Positions 55,067 to 63,841 of a DNA stretch of 64,000 nucleotides are shown one piece after another. Source of the stretch: Pseudonocardia humida. Its GTDB lineage: Bacteria > Actinomycetota > Actinomycetes > Mycobacteriales > Pseudonocardiaceae. The notes under the pieces were generated by a model. It saw only the letters and a list, made by a program, of their open reading frames with translations. It searched no databases and was not told where the DNA came from. The position numbers and the translations under genes were made by a program. Each line of letters opens with the position of its first letter. Within the stretch, counting starts at the first letter, position 1. Location of the stretch: assembly GCF_023898865.1 (NCBI RefSeq), contig NZ_JAGSOV010000015.1:62001-126000 (forward strand). Direction: 5' to 3'.

Positions 55067-56995
55067 ATGCGTGCGGGACGTTCGACGGGTGCGCGGTGCG
55101 CTGCCCTGGCGGTGGCGCTGATGACGATCGCGGGGTGCGGCGGCGCCTCCGGGGAGCCGGCGCTCGGGGAGGCCGCCGCACCTCCGGCGGCGCCGTCGGC
55201 CGCGGACCTACCGCCCCACCTGCTCGACGAGCTGGCCGAGCGGGTGGTCGGCGCGCTGCCGATCGTCGCGGACCGCATCCCCGCCGCCGACGCGGAGCTG
55301 GTCGGTCGGCAGGGGCTCCCCGACGACCCCACGCTGTCCACCGGCCCGGTCGGACCGGCGACAAGGGGTCTGCCCGTCGTCCCCGCTCCCCTCCCGCAGC
55401 CGCACCCGAGCGACCCGGGCTCGGTGGCCGTGCCGGCGCCGGAGGACCCCGGCGCGTTCCTCGACGCGCGGGTGCTCGCCGCCGTGCTCCCCGTCCTCGG
55501 CAGTTCGTCGCTCGACGCCCCGGCGGAGCTCGGGCCGTTCGTGCGCCCGGCGCCACGCCCGTCGACGGGGTCGAGCGCCGTCCTGGTGGTCACCGGGGAC
55601 GGGCAGTCCGTGGCGGCCGGTCTGCTGCGCCAGCACAACCCGGAGGTGATCCGCGCGATCACCGACATCACCGGTGCGCTGACCGACCACGACCGGGTGG
55701 CGCCGCTGCTGGAGGTCGGCGCGGGTCGCGAGGCCGAGGTCGTCGCCGCGCACGGCCGGGCCCACCTCGCCCTGGCCGTGGTCGTCTCGGGGATCGTGCT
55801 CTCCGCCGCGGACGTCCCCGGGGTGCGGTCCGATCCGGCGGCCGTGGTCGCGGGCGCGCTCGACGCCGTCACCCCGGTGCTCCGGGATCGGCCGATGCCC
55901 GGGACCCACGCCGCGGCGGCGCTGGAGCGCCGCCGCGCGGAGTACCGGGTCCCGAACGTCGCGCACGGCCAGGTGACGGTCAACGGCTACCGGTTCGGCC
56001 TGGCGGAGGGCGCGCTGCCGCCCGCGGCGGAGGAGCCGGCGAACGGCCTGGTCGCGGTGGTGCCCGGCGGGCTCGTGGTGCGCACCGGGGTCGTCGACGG
56101 TCCCGTTCCGGTCTCCGTCCAGGTGCTGCCCGGACCGCCGCCCGTCGAGCCCGACGGCCGCGATCTCGCCGTCTGGCACGAGGTCGTCGAGGTGAGCTTC
56201 ACGGCCGAGGCCGGCGCGGCCTCCGTCGTGAGCGACGCGGGCGCCGCCACCTCGGCGCTGGCGGAGCGCACCCCGCCCTGGCCGGGCCCGGTGCGGGCCA
56301 GGGTCTCGGCGCGCGGCCGCGACGACGGGGACGGCGAGCGCTACGAGATCGTCGTCTGGTCCGCCCCGGCCGGGCCCGAGGTCGTGCGCAAGGCCACCGA
56401 CCGGCTCGGGCACCGGCTGCGCGGCGAGCCCGAGCCGCCGGTCGTCGAACGCCCGGAGGCCGCCTACCGCTGGCTGCGCGACAGCACCCTGGGCTCCGCC
56501 GCCACGGTCACGGTCGTCACCGGTTCGAGCGCCGAGCAGGTGGTCGCGGCGTTCGGCGGCGATCCGGGGCGACCGGTGCCGATGGGCCAGGACCTGGGCG
56601 CCGAACTCGAACCGTGGGTGGCCGTGCTGCCCGTGGACGGCGCGGTGATCGCCGTCGAACCGAACGGTTGGCAGGGGACGCACGACGAGGTGCTGCGGGC
56701 GGCGTCGGCGAACGGGAGGGCCGCCAGCATGTACTGGAGCGGCGACGGGCTCACGAACCTCGCGTTCGCCCGCGGCGGCGAGGTCGTCGACTCGTTCGAG
56801 CCGCTGTTCGTCCACGACGCGCCCGACGGCGAGGTGCGGGCCGCCCTGGACGGCATCGACTGGGCCGACTACACCGACCTGCACGAGAAGGGGCTCGCCG
56901 CCGTCGAGGGGTTCACCGGCCACGGCATCCGGGCCCAGGACGTCGACCGCATCGAGGAGGCCGCCGTCGCCTTCCGGATCCCGGATTCGGGCTGA
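55067..56995 (+). CDS. Large predicted lipoprotein, function unknown
   Basis: 642-aa exported protein: signal MRAGRSTGARCAALAVALM with lipobox IAGC (C24), then an Ala/Pro-rich segment, a long Val/Asp-rich middle section without recognised domains, and a C-terminal region (about 480-620) with AYRWLRDSTLGSAATVTVVT, AFGGDPGRP and ANGRAASMYWSGDG. This end resembles the DUF6461-type domain of actinobacteria. An internal Tyr-Arg-Phe-Gly segment (VNGYRFGLAEGALP, about residue 305) begins another globular part. It may form a unit with the following chaperone-like gene. Confidence 0.7.
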   Translation: MRAGRSTGARCAALAVALMTIAGCGGASGEPALGEAAAPPAAPSAADLPPHLLDELAERVVGALPIVADRIPAADAELVGRQGLPDDPTLSTGPVGPATRGLPVVPAPLPQPHPSDPGSVAVPAPEDPGAFLDARVLAAVLPVLGSSSLDAPAELGPFVRPAPRPSTGSSAVLVVTGDGQSVAAGLLRQHNPEVIRAITDITGALTDHDRVAPLLEVGAGREAEVVAAHGRAHLALAVVVSGIVLSAADVPGVRSDPAAVVAGALDAVTPVLRDRPMPGTHAAAALERRRAEYRVPNVAHGQVTVNGYRFGLAEGALPPAAEEPANGLVAVVPGGLVVRTGVVDGPVPVSVQVLPGPPPVEPDGRDLAVWHEVVEVSFTAEAGAASVVSDAGAATSALAERTPPWPGPVRARVSARGRDDGDGERYEIVVWSAPAGPEVVRKATDRLGHRLRGEPEPPVVERPEAAYRWLRDSTLGSAATVTVVTGSSAEQVVAAFGGDPGRPVPMGQDLGAELEPWVAVLPVDGAVIAVEPNGWQGTHDEVLRAASANGRAASMYWSGDGLTNLAFARGGEVVDSFEPLFVHDAPDGEVRAALDGIDWADYTDLHEKGLAAVEGFTGHGIRAQDVDRIEEAAVAFRIPDSG

Positions 56996-57181
56996 CTCGC
57001 CGGGGGGAGCACCCGGTCGTCGTCCTCCATTCCGGCCCTTCGAGCGCGAAAGCGACCCTGGGGCGAATGCGTTGTCGGCCCCGTTCTCCTCGGCGGTGGT
57101 GGGGCGATGTCGCACTGCCCGCGAACTGTCGGCGGTCCCCCATAGGGTCGATCTCATCCGCTTCCGCCGAGAAGACTCCGA

Positions 57182-58579
57182 ATGGCCGACGCAATTGCCC
57201 CCACGTGGGGCGACGACGTCACCGACGAACTGACCGCGCGGCTGCCTCGGCTGCGCGACGGCGACGCCATCACCATCGACATCGGCCCGCACTTCGTGCA
57301 GTTCAAGCAGTTCGGGCAGGCGCTCTCGGTGATCGCCTCCGGCCAGGACCGGGCCCGGCCCGGCACCTCGTTGAGCCCCGATCAGGCCCGCGACATGGTC
57401 GCGCTGGGGTGGCTCCCGTCCGATGAGATGCCGATCCACCAGCTGGACCCGCTGCCCGCCCCGATGTCCGCGGAGACCGCCCGGCAGGTGGCCGGGTTGC
57501 TGGTGGCGTCCCTGCGCGACGTGTTCGGCGGCGCCACCCCGGCCGCGGCCACGTTCAGCTCGCACAACGACGGCGGCCACCGCGCGCCGACGCTGAGCAC
57601 CGTGGCGGTGTACCCCGGCCAGCTGCCCGAGGTGCGGGTGGCCCCGGCGAGCCTGCTGCCGCCGCCGTCACCCACCTGGCGGGGGCACCTCGAGGCGCTG
57701 CTGGCCGGGGTGGGCAGCTGGTCCCGCGCGGAGATCGACGCCGTCCTCGCCGGCCGCGGCTGGGAGATCACCGGTGAGCGCGGGTACACGGGGCTGGCCG
57801 CGGCCGGTGGCGTCGAGGTCCAGGTGCTGCCCGCCGGTGCCGGGTCCGGGTCCGATTTCCGCAGGGTGGTCGTGCGGGAGCGGCTCGCATCCGCCGCGGC
57901 CGCGACGCGGTTCCGGGAGGTGCTGGCCGCGGTCGTGGCCGTCCTCGGCGACCCACCGCTCGTCGGCGGGCCCGCCGCCTTCGCCCGGTGGCGCGGAGAC
58001 CCGCTGACCGTGATCGTGTCGCACCGACCCGGCCGCGACACCGCCACCGTCGCCATGACCGTCACCCCGACCGACGTCATCGAAGCCGAGGAGTACCGCA
58101 GCAGCAGCATCGACCCCGTCCAGCCGCCGGACCACCACTGGACGACGTGGCCCGACACCGACGCGCCGGAGCACCGCTCCCTGCACGGGATGATGTCGTT
58201 CCCCCGCCCGCCCGCCACCGACCTCGACGAGCTCGGCCGGAACCTGCGGGAGCTGTTCGGGTCCTTCACCGCCGACCTGCCGCTGCTGCACCCCTACGCC
58301 GGCGGCGCCTGCGTCCGGATCCTCGGACCGACCGGGGAGTGGCTGGCCGACGGCGCGTTCACCCGGGACGGGGCCCGGTTGCGGGTCGGTGGCGGCAACG
58401 CGCCGAGCGAGTCGTTCCCGCTCGACGGGGCGCGCACCGGCACGGTGATCGCCGATCGGGTCATGGCCGCGCTGGCGGCGGCCGGCGTCGAGAAGCCCGG
58501 GCAGCTGCGCTGCCGCGTGTGGTCGACCGTCCCGGCCGAGCGCCTCGAGGTCGATCCCCTCACGAGCCCGGACCGGTAG
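57182..58579 (+). CDS. TY-Chap/YbjN-like chaperone-fold protein, function uncertain
   Basis: 465-aa cytosolic protein. Its first 100 residues (LPRLRDGDAITIDIGPHFVQ ... LSPDQARDMVALGWLPSDEM) resemble the T3SS-chaperone/YbjN-like (TY-Chap) domains of actinobacteria. A second region (about 165-310) starts WRGHLEALLAGVGSWSRAEI, and a third (about 330-460) holds HPYAGGACVRILGPTGEWLA. No signal peptide. TY-Chap proteins are thought to chaperone secreted effectors; whether the lipoprotein just upstream is a partner is inference. TAGGGT lies about 36 bp upstream of ATG. Its 3' end overlaps the MMPL gene by 20 nt. Confidence 0.6.
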   Translation: MADAIAPTWGDDVTDELTARLPRLRDGDAITIDIGPHFVQFKQFGQALSVIASGQDRARPGTSLSPDQARDMVALGWLPSDEMPIHQLDPLPAPMSAETARQVAGLLVASLRDVFGGATPAAATFSSHNDGGHRAPTLSTVAVYPGQLPEVRVAPASLLPPPSPTWRGHLEALLAGVGSWSRAEIDAVLAGRGWEITGERGYTGLAAAGGVEVQVLPAGAGSGSDFRRVVVRERLASAAAATRFREVLAAVVAVLGDPPLVGGPAAFARWRGDPLTVIVSHRPGRDTATVAMTVTPTDVIEAEEYRSSSIDPVQPPDHHWTTWPDTDAPEHRSLHGMMSFPRPPATDLDELGRNLRELFGSFTADLPLLHPYAGGACVRILGPTGEWLADGAFTRDGARLRVGGGNAPSESFPLDGARTGTVIADRVMAALAAAGVEKPGQLRCRVWSTVPAERLEVDPLTSPDR

Positions 58580-60809
58580 CGCCCACGCCGCGGACCGGAC
58601 CGGGCCGGACCGGACCGGCCGGGCGCGCCGCCCTGGCGTCGCCGGGGTCGACGGCACCGGTGCGGCCGGGGTGGCGGGGCCACCAGACGCGCTCGCCGAG
58701 GAGCGTCATCGCCGCGGGCAGGATGAGGATCCGCAGCACGACGGCGTCGAACAGCACGGCGGTGGTGAGGGCGACGGCCACTTCCTTCATCTCGATGCGG
58801 TCGATGAACAGGAAACCGGCGAAGACCGAGATCATGATGACGGCGGCGCTGGTCACGGTGCCCGCCGTGGCGGAGATGCCCTCGACCACGGCCCGACGGG
58901 TCGGGACGCCCGCGCGCACGGCCTCGCGGATGCGGCTGACCACGAAGATCTGGTAGTCGGTCGACAGGCCGACCAGGATCGCGAACACCATCAGCGGCAT
59001 CCGCGACCCGACGAACCCGGGCGAGGTGAACCCGAGCAGGTCCTCGGCCCAGCGGTTCTGGAACACCAGCGCCAGCACGCCCCAGGCCACCGCCACCGCG
59101 GCCAGGTTGATCAGGACCCCGAGCGCGGCCAACACGAGCGAGCCGAACGCGACCACCATGACCAGCAGCGTCGCCAGGCACACGAAGCCGATCACCCACG
59201 GGATCCGCTCGGCCTGGTGGGCGGAGTAGTCGACGCCGCGGGCGATCTCCCCGCTCACCGCGTACTCGACGCCGGGCACCCGGCCGAGGGTCTGCGGGAG
59301 GAGTTCGGCGCGCAGGCGCTGCATGGAGGCCAGGGCGGGCGCCGAGTTCTCCGGGTGCGGCACCGCGATGCGGAAGGTGCTGGTGGCGCCGGACGTGCGG
59401 ATCTGCGGAGCGCCGGCGTAGTGGGGGTCGCCCGCGGTGCGCCCGGCCAGCGCTTCCAGCGCGTCCTGGACGGCGCCGGCCCGCGACGGCTCGGCGCGCA
59501 CCGCCACCAGGTGGTGCGCGCCCTGGTCCGGGAACAGCCGGGTGAGCTGCGCGTACGTCGCCACCGCCGGCACGCTGGCCGGGAAGGTCTCCTTGCCCTC
59601 GACGCCCAGCCGCATCGTCGTCGCGGGCCAGGCCAGCGCCACCGTCACCGCCACGGCGACCAGCAGCGTGGCCACCGGACGCCGCAGCGCCGGGCCCAGC
59701 ATCCGGCCCCAGGTGGCGCCGGCCGGCGCGCGGTGGCGGCTGGACCTGCGCAGCCGCCCGTCGATCCGCCCGCCGAGCAGCACCAGCAGGGCCGGGAGCA
59801 CGGTCAGCGAGCCGAGCACCGAGACCGCGACCACCAGGATCGCGCCGGTCGCGATCGAGGAGAAGATCACGTCGTCGGCCAGGTAGAGGCCGGCCAGCGA
59901 GACGACCACGGCGACGCCGGACGTCACCACCGCGCGCCCGGCGGTGGCCGCGGCGACCTTCACGGCCGCGGTGTGGTCGAGCTCCCCCGCTCCGCGCGCC
60001 CGCTCCTCGCGGACCCGCTTGAGCGTGAACAGCGAGTAGTCGACGCCCACCGCCATGCCGAGCATGAACACCACGCTGATCGCCGCGCCGCCCGCGTCCG
60101 GGAAGACCCACGACGCCACGCCGTACAGGCCGACCGACCCGGCGAACGCCGTCACCGCGACCAGCACCGGCACCCCGGCCGCGAGGACCGCGCCGAACAC
60201 CACGAACAGGATCAGGAAGGTGACCGGCAGGCTGATCATCTCGGTGCGGGCCAGGTCCTGGCCCTGCTTCGCGTTGACCCCGACCGAGATCGACGGGCCG
60301 CCGGTCTGCTCGATCCGCACGCCCGGGTGGTCGGCGCGCACCTCGGCGACCCAGGCCAGCACCCCCCGCACCGCCTTGCGGGCGTCGTCGGTGCCGCCGG
60401 CCATCGTGACCGGGACGCGCAGCGCCGTGCCGTCGGCCGAGCGCACGGCGGCCCCGACGCCTGCCACCCCGGGAACCGCCCCCAGCGCCCGGGTGACGTC
60501 GCGGACGGCGGCCCCCGCCGCGCCCTCGTCGAGCGGACCGGCGACCGCGGTGACCAGGACGTTCTCGACCGCGGGCGAGCCCAGCCCCGCCGCGGCCGCC
60601 ATCGACTCGGCCCGGCCCGCCTCGCCGATCCAGAAGGCGCTGACGCTCCCCTGGTTCGTGCCGACGGCGGAGCCGGCGCCGACGCACAGCGCGACGAACA
60701 CCAGCCACCCCGCGACCGCCCGCCACGGGTGCCCGGCGCTCCACCCCGCCAGCCGCACCGTCGTCGATCGGCCGGGTCCGTTCGTCCCGCTGTCCCGTGT
60801 CCGCGCCAC
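58560..60809 (-). CDS. MMPL family RND-type transporter
   Basis: 749-aa MMPL exporter with 12 predicted helices in two halves, each starting with a single helix and a large outer loop. The proton-relay region reads GMAVGVDYSLFTLKRVREER in the first half and GLSTDYQIFVVSRIREA in the second, the two Asp-Tyr pairs typical of MMPL3-like transporters. The last 45 residues are a disordered Pro/Arg tail. GTG 60809. It probably exports lipids or lipopeptides, or confers drug resistance; no biosynthetic genes are adjacent. Confidence 0.93.
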   Translation of the reverse strand: MARTRDSGTNGPGRSTTVRLAGWSAGHPWRAVAGWLVFVALCVGAGSAVGTNQGSVSAFWIGEAGRAESMAAAAGLGSPAVENVLVTAVAGPLDEGAAGAAVRDVTRALGAVPGVAGVGAAVRSADGTALRVPVTMAGGTDDARKAVRGVLAWVAEVRADHPGVRIEQTGGPSISVGVNAKQGQDLARTEMISLPVTFLILFVVFGAVLAAGVPVLVAVTAFAGSVGLYGVASWVFPDAGGAAISVVFMLGMAVGVDYSLFTLKRVREERARGAGELDHTAAVKVAAATAGRAVVTSGVAVVVSLAGLYLADDVIFSSIATGAILVVAVSVLGSLTVLPALLVLLGGRIDGRLRRSSRHRAPAGATWGRMLGPALRRPVATLLVAVAVTVALAWPATTMRLGVEGKETFPASVPAVATYAQLTRLFPDQGAHHLVAVRAEPSRAGAVQDALEALAGRTAGDPHYAGAPQIRTSGATSTFRIAVPHPENSAPALASMQRLRAELLPQTLGRVPGVEYAVSGEIARGVDYSAHQAERIPWVIGFVCLATLLVMVVAFGSLVLAALGVLINLAAVAVAWGVLALVFQNRWAEDLLGFTSPGFVGSRMPLMVFAILVGLSTDYQIFVVSRIREAVRAGVPTRRAVVEGISATAGTVTSAAVIMISVFAGFLFIDRIEMKEVAVALTTAVLFDAVVLRILILPAAMTLLGERVWWPRHPGRTGAVDPGDARAARPAGPVRPGPVRGVGATGPGS

Positions 60810-60921
60810 CCGCCGAGCGTCGCGGCCGGCGGCCGGACGGGCAGTAGCGCAGGCCCACCGATCGGGGTGGGGAGCGCCCGACCGCTGATCAGCCGAACCG
60901 CACGACGCCGCGGCGGTCGGG

Positions 60922-61497
60922 TCAGATCGTCCGGCGCATCACCAACCGCGGCAGCTTGCTGGCCATCGCGCCCGTCCGACCCGCCACCTCGAAGCCGGCC
61001 TTCTCGAACATGGCCCGGGTGCCGACGAACGCCATCGTCACGTCGATCCGCCCGGATCCGGGGTCCACCGGGTAGCTCTCGACGGCGGGCGCGCCGCGCG
61101 ATGCGGCGTACGCGACCGCGCCTTCGATGAGCGGCGTCGTGAAGCCGCGCTTGCGGTGACCGCCGCGGATCACCACGCAGATGATGCTCCACACCGGCAC
61201 GTCGTCGAGGGGCTCGATCAGCCGGGACCGGCTCAGCCGGGTGTTCTCCGCGCGCGGGCCGATGCTGCACCAGCCGACCGGCTCGCCGTCGTCGTACCCG
61301 ATCACGCCGGGCGGGTTCGGGCGCTCGCAGAGCGCGCGGAACGCCGCCTCCCGGCTCCCCCCGCCCAGCTCCTCGACCTCGCGGGCGACCAGCCGGTGCG
61401 ACAGGCACCAGCAGTGGGTGGCCCGGCGGTTCGGGTTGGCCACCGCGACGAAGTCGTCGACCCGCTCCGGGGTGACGGGATGGGTCTGGAACACCAT
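60922..61497 (-). CDS. GNAT family N-acetyltransferase
   Basis: 191-aa acetyl-CoA-dependent acyltransferase. It has a Cys-rich CWCLSHRL segment typical of a distinct GNAT group, VGWCSIGPR, and the acetyl-CoA-binding segment VIRGGHRKRGFTTPLIEGAVAYA (Q/RxxGxG/A-like, here GGHRKRG). The substrate is unknown. ATG 61497 is chosen from conserved MVFQTHPVTPERV. Palindromic repeat family 2 copy 2 lies 35 bp upstream. Confidence 0.85.
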   Translation of the reverse strand: MVFQTHPVTPERVDDFVAVANPNRRATHCWCLSHRLVAREVEELGGGSREAAFRALCERPNPPGVIGYDDGEPVGWCSIGPRAENTRLSRSRLIEPLDDVPVWSIICVVIRGGHRKRGFTTPLIEGAVAYAASRGAPAVESYPVDPGSGRIDVTMAFVGTRAMFEKAGFEVAGRTGAMASKLPRLVMRRTI

Positions 61498-61531
61498 CGG
61501 CCGAGCAAACCGGGGTCCGGGGGGACCGGTC

Positions 61532-61598
61532 AAACCAGAAGCCGTTGTCGTGTGGACCGGTCCACAACGGCAACAGGTTCGTTCTCGACGGGGTGGGG
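61532..61598. repeat. Palindromic repeat family 2, copy 2 (one arm decayed)
   Basis: CGTGTGGACCGGTCCACA forms the core palindrome, followed by CAACAGGTTCGTTCTCGACG as at 31210-31232. The opposite outer arm is eroded (AAACCAGAAG). It lies between divergent genes. Confidence 0.8.
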
Positions 61599-61644
61599 GG
61601 CGGTCGATGCAGCGGCGGCATGCTCGCTCGGGCACGCTGGGAGG

Positions 61645-62058
61645 ATGCGCATTCCGTTCCGTCGGCGGACGACTGCCGCCGAGTCCCGCCCCCTGCCGGT
61701 GCCCGCCCCGGTCGACGCCGTGGCCGCCGAGGTGCTGGCCCGGGCCCGGGTCCAGGCCGGCCGGAACCGCTGGGACGAGCTGACCCCGGCCCGGCGCGCG
61801 GAGGCGACCCGGGAGGCGTGGCGCTGGATGCTCGCCGCCCGGGAGGCGGGCTTCACCCTCATCGCGCCCGTGCCACCCACCCCGCCCGGCTACACGGCCG
61901 TCCCGGCCGACCTCGCCTCGACCGACGCGGTCGACCCGGCTCAGCTCGTCAGCTGCGGCACCTGCGGCTGCGTGATCACCCGCGGCGACCGGGGCAAGCA
62001 CGCCCGGTTCCACGCCAGCACCGGCGCGCCGGACCGGATCACCGCGCCGTCGGGCTGA
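61645..62058 (+). CDS. Small protein with a CxxC...HxxxH metal-binding-like end
   Basis: 137-aa basic protein. It has an Arg-rich start (MRIPFRRRTTAAESRPLPVP), a helical middle (RWDELTPARRAEATREAWRW and AAREAGFTLIAP), and a C-terminal CGTCGCVITRGDRGKHARFH in which two Cys and two His could bind zinc. GGGAGG precedes the ATG. No family recognised; DNA or RNA binding is possible but unproven. Confidence 0.65.
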   Translation: MRIPFRRRTTAAESRPLPVPAPVDAVAAEVLARARVQAGRNRWDELTPARRAEATREAWRWMLAAREAGFTLIAPVPPTPPGYTAVPADLASTDAVDPAQLVSCGTCGCVITRGDRGKHARFHASTGAPDRITAPSG

Positions 62059-62086
62059 GCGGGGCGGCACCGGCAGGGTCCCCGGA

Positions 62087-62434
62087 TCACCAGAGGACGG
62101 GGTTCAGCCCCAGGGCGGCCACCGCGGCGGAGAGGAACACCACCGCCCCCACGAGCTTGCGCGACCCCACCCGCAGGTGCGCGACGAGCGCGCCGACGAA
62201 GTACAGCACCAGGCCGGCGGCGGCGAGCGCCCCCAGCAGCGGCACGGCGAGCCCGGCCAGCAGCCCCAGGGCGCCCGCGGCCAGCAGCGTCCCCAGTACC
62301 GGCATCCACGACCGCGGCAGGCCCTTCATGTCCAACTGGGCCCTCGGGTACCCGTGGCCGACCAGGTAGGCGACGGCGGCCGCGCCGGTGATGACCGCGG
62401 CGAGGATCGTGACCGCGATGTGGGCGGCGAGCAT
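62087..62434 (-). CDS. DoxX-like small membrane protein
   Basis: 115-aa protein with four hydrophobic helices (3-22, 45-62, 64-83, 88-108) in the pattern of DoxX/DoxX-like proteins, including YLVGHGYPRAQLDMKGLPRSW. ATG 62434 is chosen over GTG 62440 because GGAG is 5 nt upstream of ATG. It is divergent from the ECF41 sigma factor gene, which is the family known to sit next to and control DoxX/carboxymuconolactone-decarboxylase-like genes. Confidence 0.78.
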   Translation of the reverse strand: MLAAHIAVTILAAVITGAAAVAYLVGHGYPRAQLDMKGLPRSWMPVLGTLLAAGALGLLAGLAVPLLGALAAAGLVLYFVGALVAHLRVGSRKLVGAVVFLSAAVAALGLNPVLW

Positions 62435-62497
62435 GCGCACTCCGTTCTCGACGTGCTGGACGGTGTCCCACAGGTCCGACGACGCGGCCGCCGAGGA

Positions 62498-62523
62498 CGT
62501 GAGGTGGGGCTGCAGGCCTCACG
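62498..62523. promoter_or_regulatory. Inverted repeat in the DoxX-like/sigma factor divergent region
   Basis: CGTGAGG (62498-62504) and CCTCACG (62517-62523) are exact inverted copies with a 12-bp spacer, inside the 150-bp region between the two divergent genes. Confidence 0.5.
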
Positions 62524-62584
62524 AACCGGGGCGCCGCCTCGTCTGACCGGGTGAGAGCAGCCGCGAGCGAGGGAGCCGTCGACG

Positions 62585-63520
62585 ATGAGCACGCAGTCCG
62601 AGCCTGCGGACGCCCGGCGCGCCCCGGGCCTGCACGCGGTCATGGGCGAGCGCCGGCAGCTGATCAACCTCGGGTACCGGCTGCTGGGCTCGGTCACCGA
62701 CGCCGAGGACGTCGTGCAGGAGACCTACGCCCGCTGGTACGCCATGTCGCCCCCGCAGCGGGAGGCCATCGGGTCCGCGGGCGCCTGGCTGACGACGGTG
62801 GCCGGGCGCATCTGCCTGGACCTGCTCCGCTCGGCGCGCGCCCGGCGGGAGCGCTACGTGGGCGAGTGGGTCCCCGAGCCGCTGCCCGACCGCACGGAGT
62901 GGGTCGGCCTCCGGTCGGGCGACGGCACCGCCGACCCCGCCGACCGGGTCACCCTCGACGAGTCGGTCGCCATGGCCTTCCTCGTCGTCCTGGAGTCGAT
63001 GACCCCGGCCGAGCGCGTCGCGTTCGTCCTGCACGACGTCTTCCGCTACCCGTTCGCCGAGGTGGCCGCGATCGTCGGGCGCACGCCGTCGGCGTGCCGC
63101 CAGCTGGCCACGTCGGCCCGTCGGCGCATCCGCGCGGCCCGCACGCCTGACGCGGCGGCGGCCCGGTCCGCCGGCGTCGTCCGGGAGTTCCGACTGGCGT
63201 GGGAGGCCAAGGACATCGGCGCCATCGTCCGCCTGCTGGATCCGGCCGCCACGGTGGTCGCCGACGGCGGCGGGCTGGCCCGGACCGCGCTCCGCCCGAT
63301 CGAGGGCGGCGAGCGGATCGCCCGCTACGCCCTCGACATCGCCGCCGGGGTGCCGGGCCTGGTGGTCCTGGAGCGCACGGTCAACGGCCAGCCCGGCCTG
63401 GTGGTCCAGCGGGACGGCGTGACCGTGACGGTGGTGGCGTTCGACGTCGTCGGCGACCGGATCCGACGGATGTGGGTGGTGCGCAACCCCGAGAAGCTCG
63501 GGCCCTGGCGACGGGGGTGA
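62585..63520 (+). CDS. ECF41-family RNA polymerase sigma factor (SigJ-like)
   Basis: 311-aa sigma factor: region 2 (INLGYRLLGSVTDAEDVVQE, then TYARWYAM) at about 25-85, the ECF41 signature WVPEPL, region 4 (LVVLESMTPAERVAFVLHDV, then FRYPFAEVAAIVGRTPSACR) at about 130-185, and a SnoaL-like C-terminal domain (about 190-300) with VVADGGG and the end motif RNPEKL. In this family the C-terminal domain is fused to the sigma and tunes its activity in place of an anti-sigma factor. The neighbour DoxX-like gene is the likely target. Confidence 0.93.
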   Translation: MSTQSEPADARRAPGLHAVMGERRQLINLGYRLLGSVTDAEDVVQETYARWYAMSPPQREAIGSAGAWLTTVAGRICLDLLRSARARRERYVGEWVPEPLPDRTEWVGLRSGDGTADPADRVTLDESVAMAFLVVLESMTPAERVAFVLHDVFRYPFAEVAAIVGRTPSACRQLATSARRRIRAARTPDAAAARSAGVVREFRLAWEAKDIGAIVRLLDPAATVVADGGGLARTALRPIEGGERIARYALDIAAGVPGLVVLERTVNGQPGLVVQRDGVTVTVVAFDVVGDRIRRMWVVRNPEKLGPWRRG

Positions 63521-63538
63521 GGCAGAGACAACGGATCC

Positions 63539-63841
63539 CTGGGCAACCTGGCCGACGGCCACCCGCGGACGGTCTCCGAGCTCGGCGCGGCGGTCGGCAC
63601 CCGACCGACCACCCTCACCGGGGTGCTCGACCGGTTGGAGAAGCGCGGACTGGTCACCCGACTGCCCCGCCCCGGCGACCGCAGGGCCGTGCAGATCGAG
63701 CTCACCGCGACCGGCCGCGCGACCGCCGATCTGGTCACCGCGGCCATGGCGCAGATCGAACGGGAGGCCTTCGCCGGCCTCCCCGCCGATTCCGTGGAAT
63801 CGGGCCGGGCGGTGCTGCGCGCGCTGGCCGGAGCGGGCTGA
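63539..63841 (+). pseudogene. 5'-truncated MarR family regulator
   Basis: About 100 codons beginning in frame after a stop that coincides with the sigma factor stop (63518-63520), with no ATG or GTG before residue 29. They encode ADGHPRTVSELGAAVGTRPT, then LTGVLDRLEKRGLVTRLPRPGDRRAVQIELT, the winged-helix of a MarR protein, and the final helix. About 40 N-terminal residues including the first dimer helix are missing. A GTG at 63623 would give only the wing and C-terminus, so a decayed gene is the best reading. Confidence 0.7.

Noticed and set aside
53038..57426. A 1462-codon open frame on the plus strand
   Set aside because: Shadow across the DHFR-like, radical SAM and lipoprotein genes; Arg/Gly/Pro-rich product.
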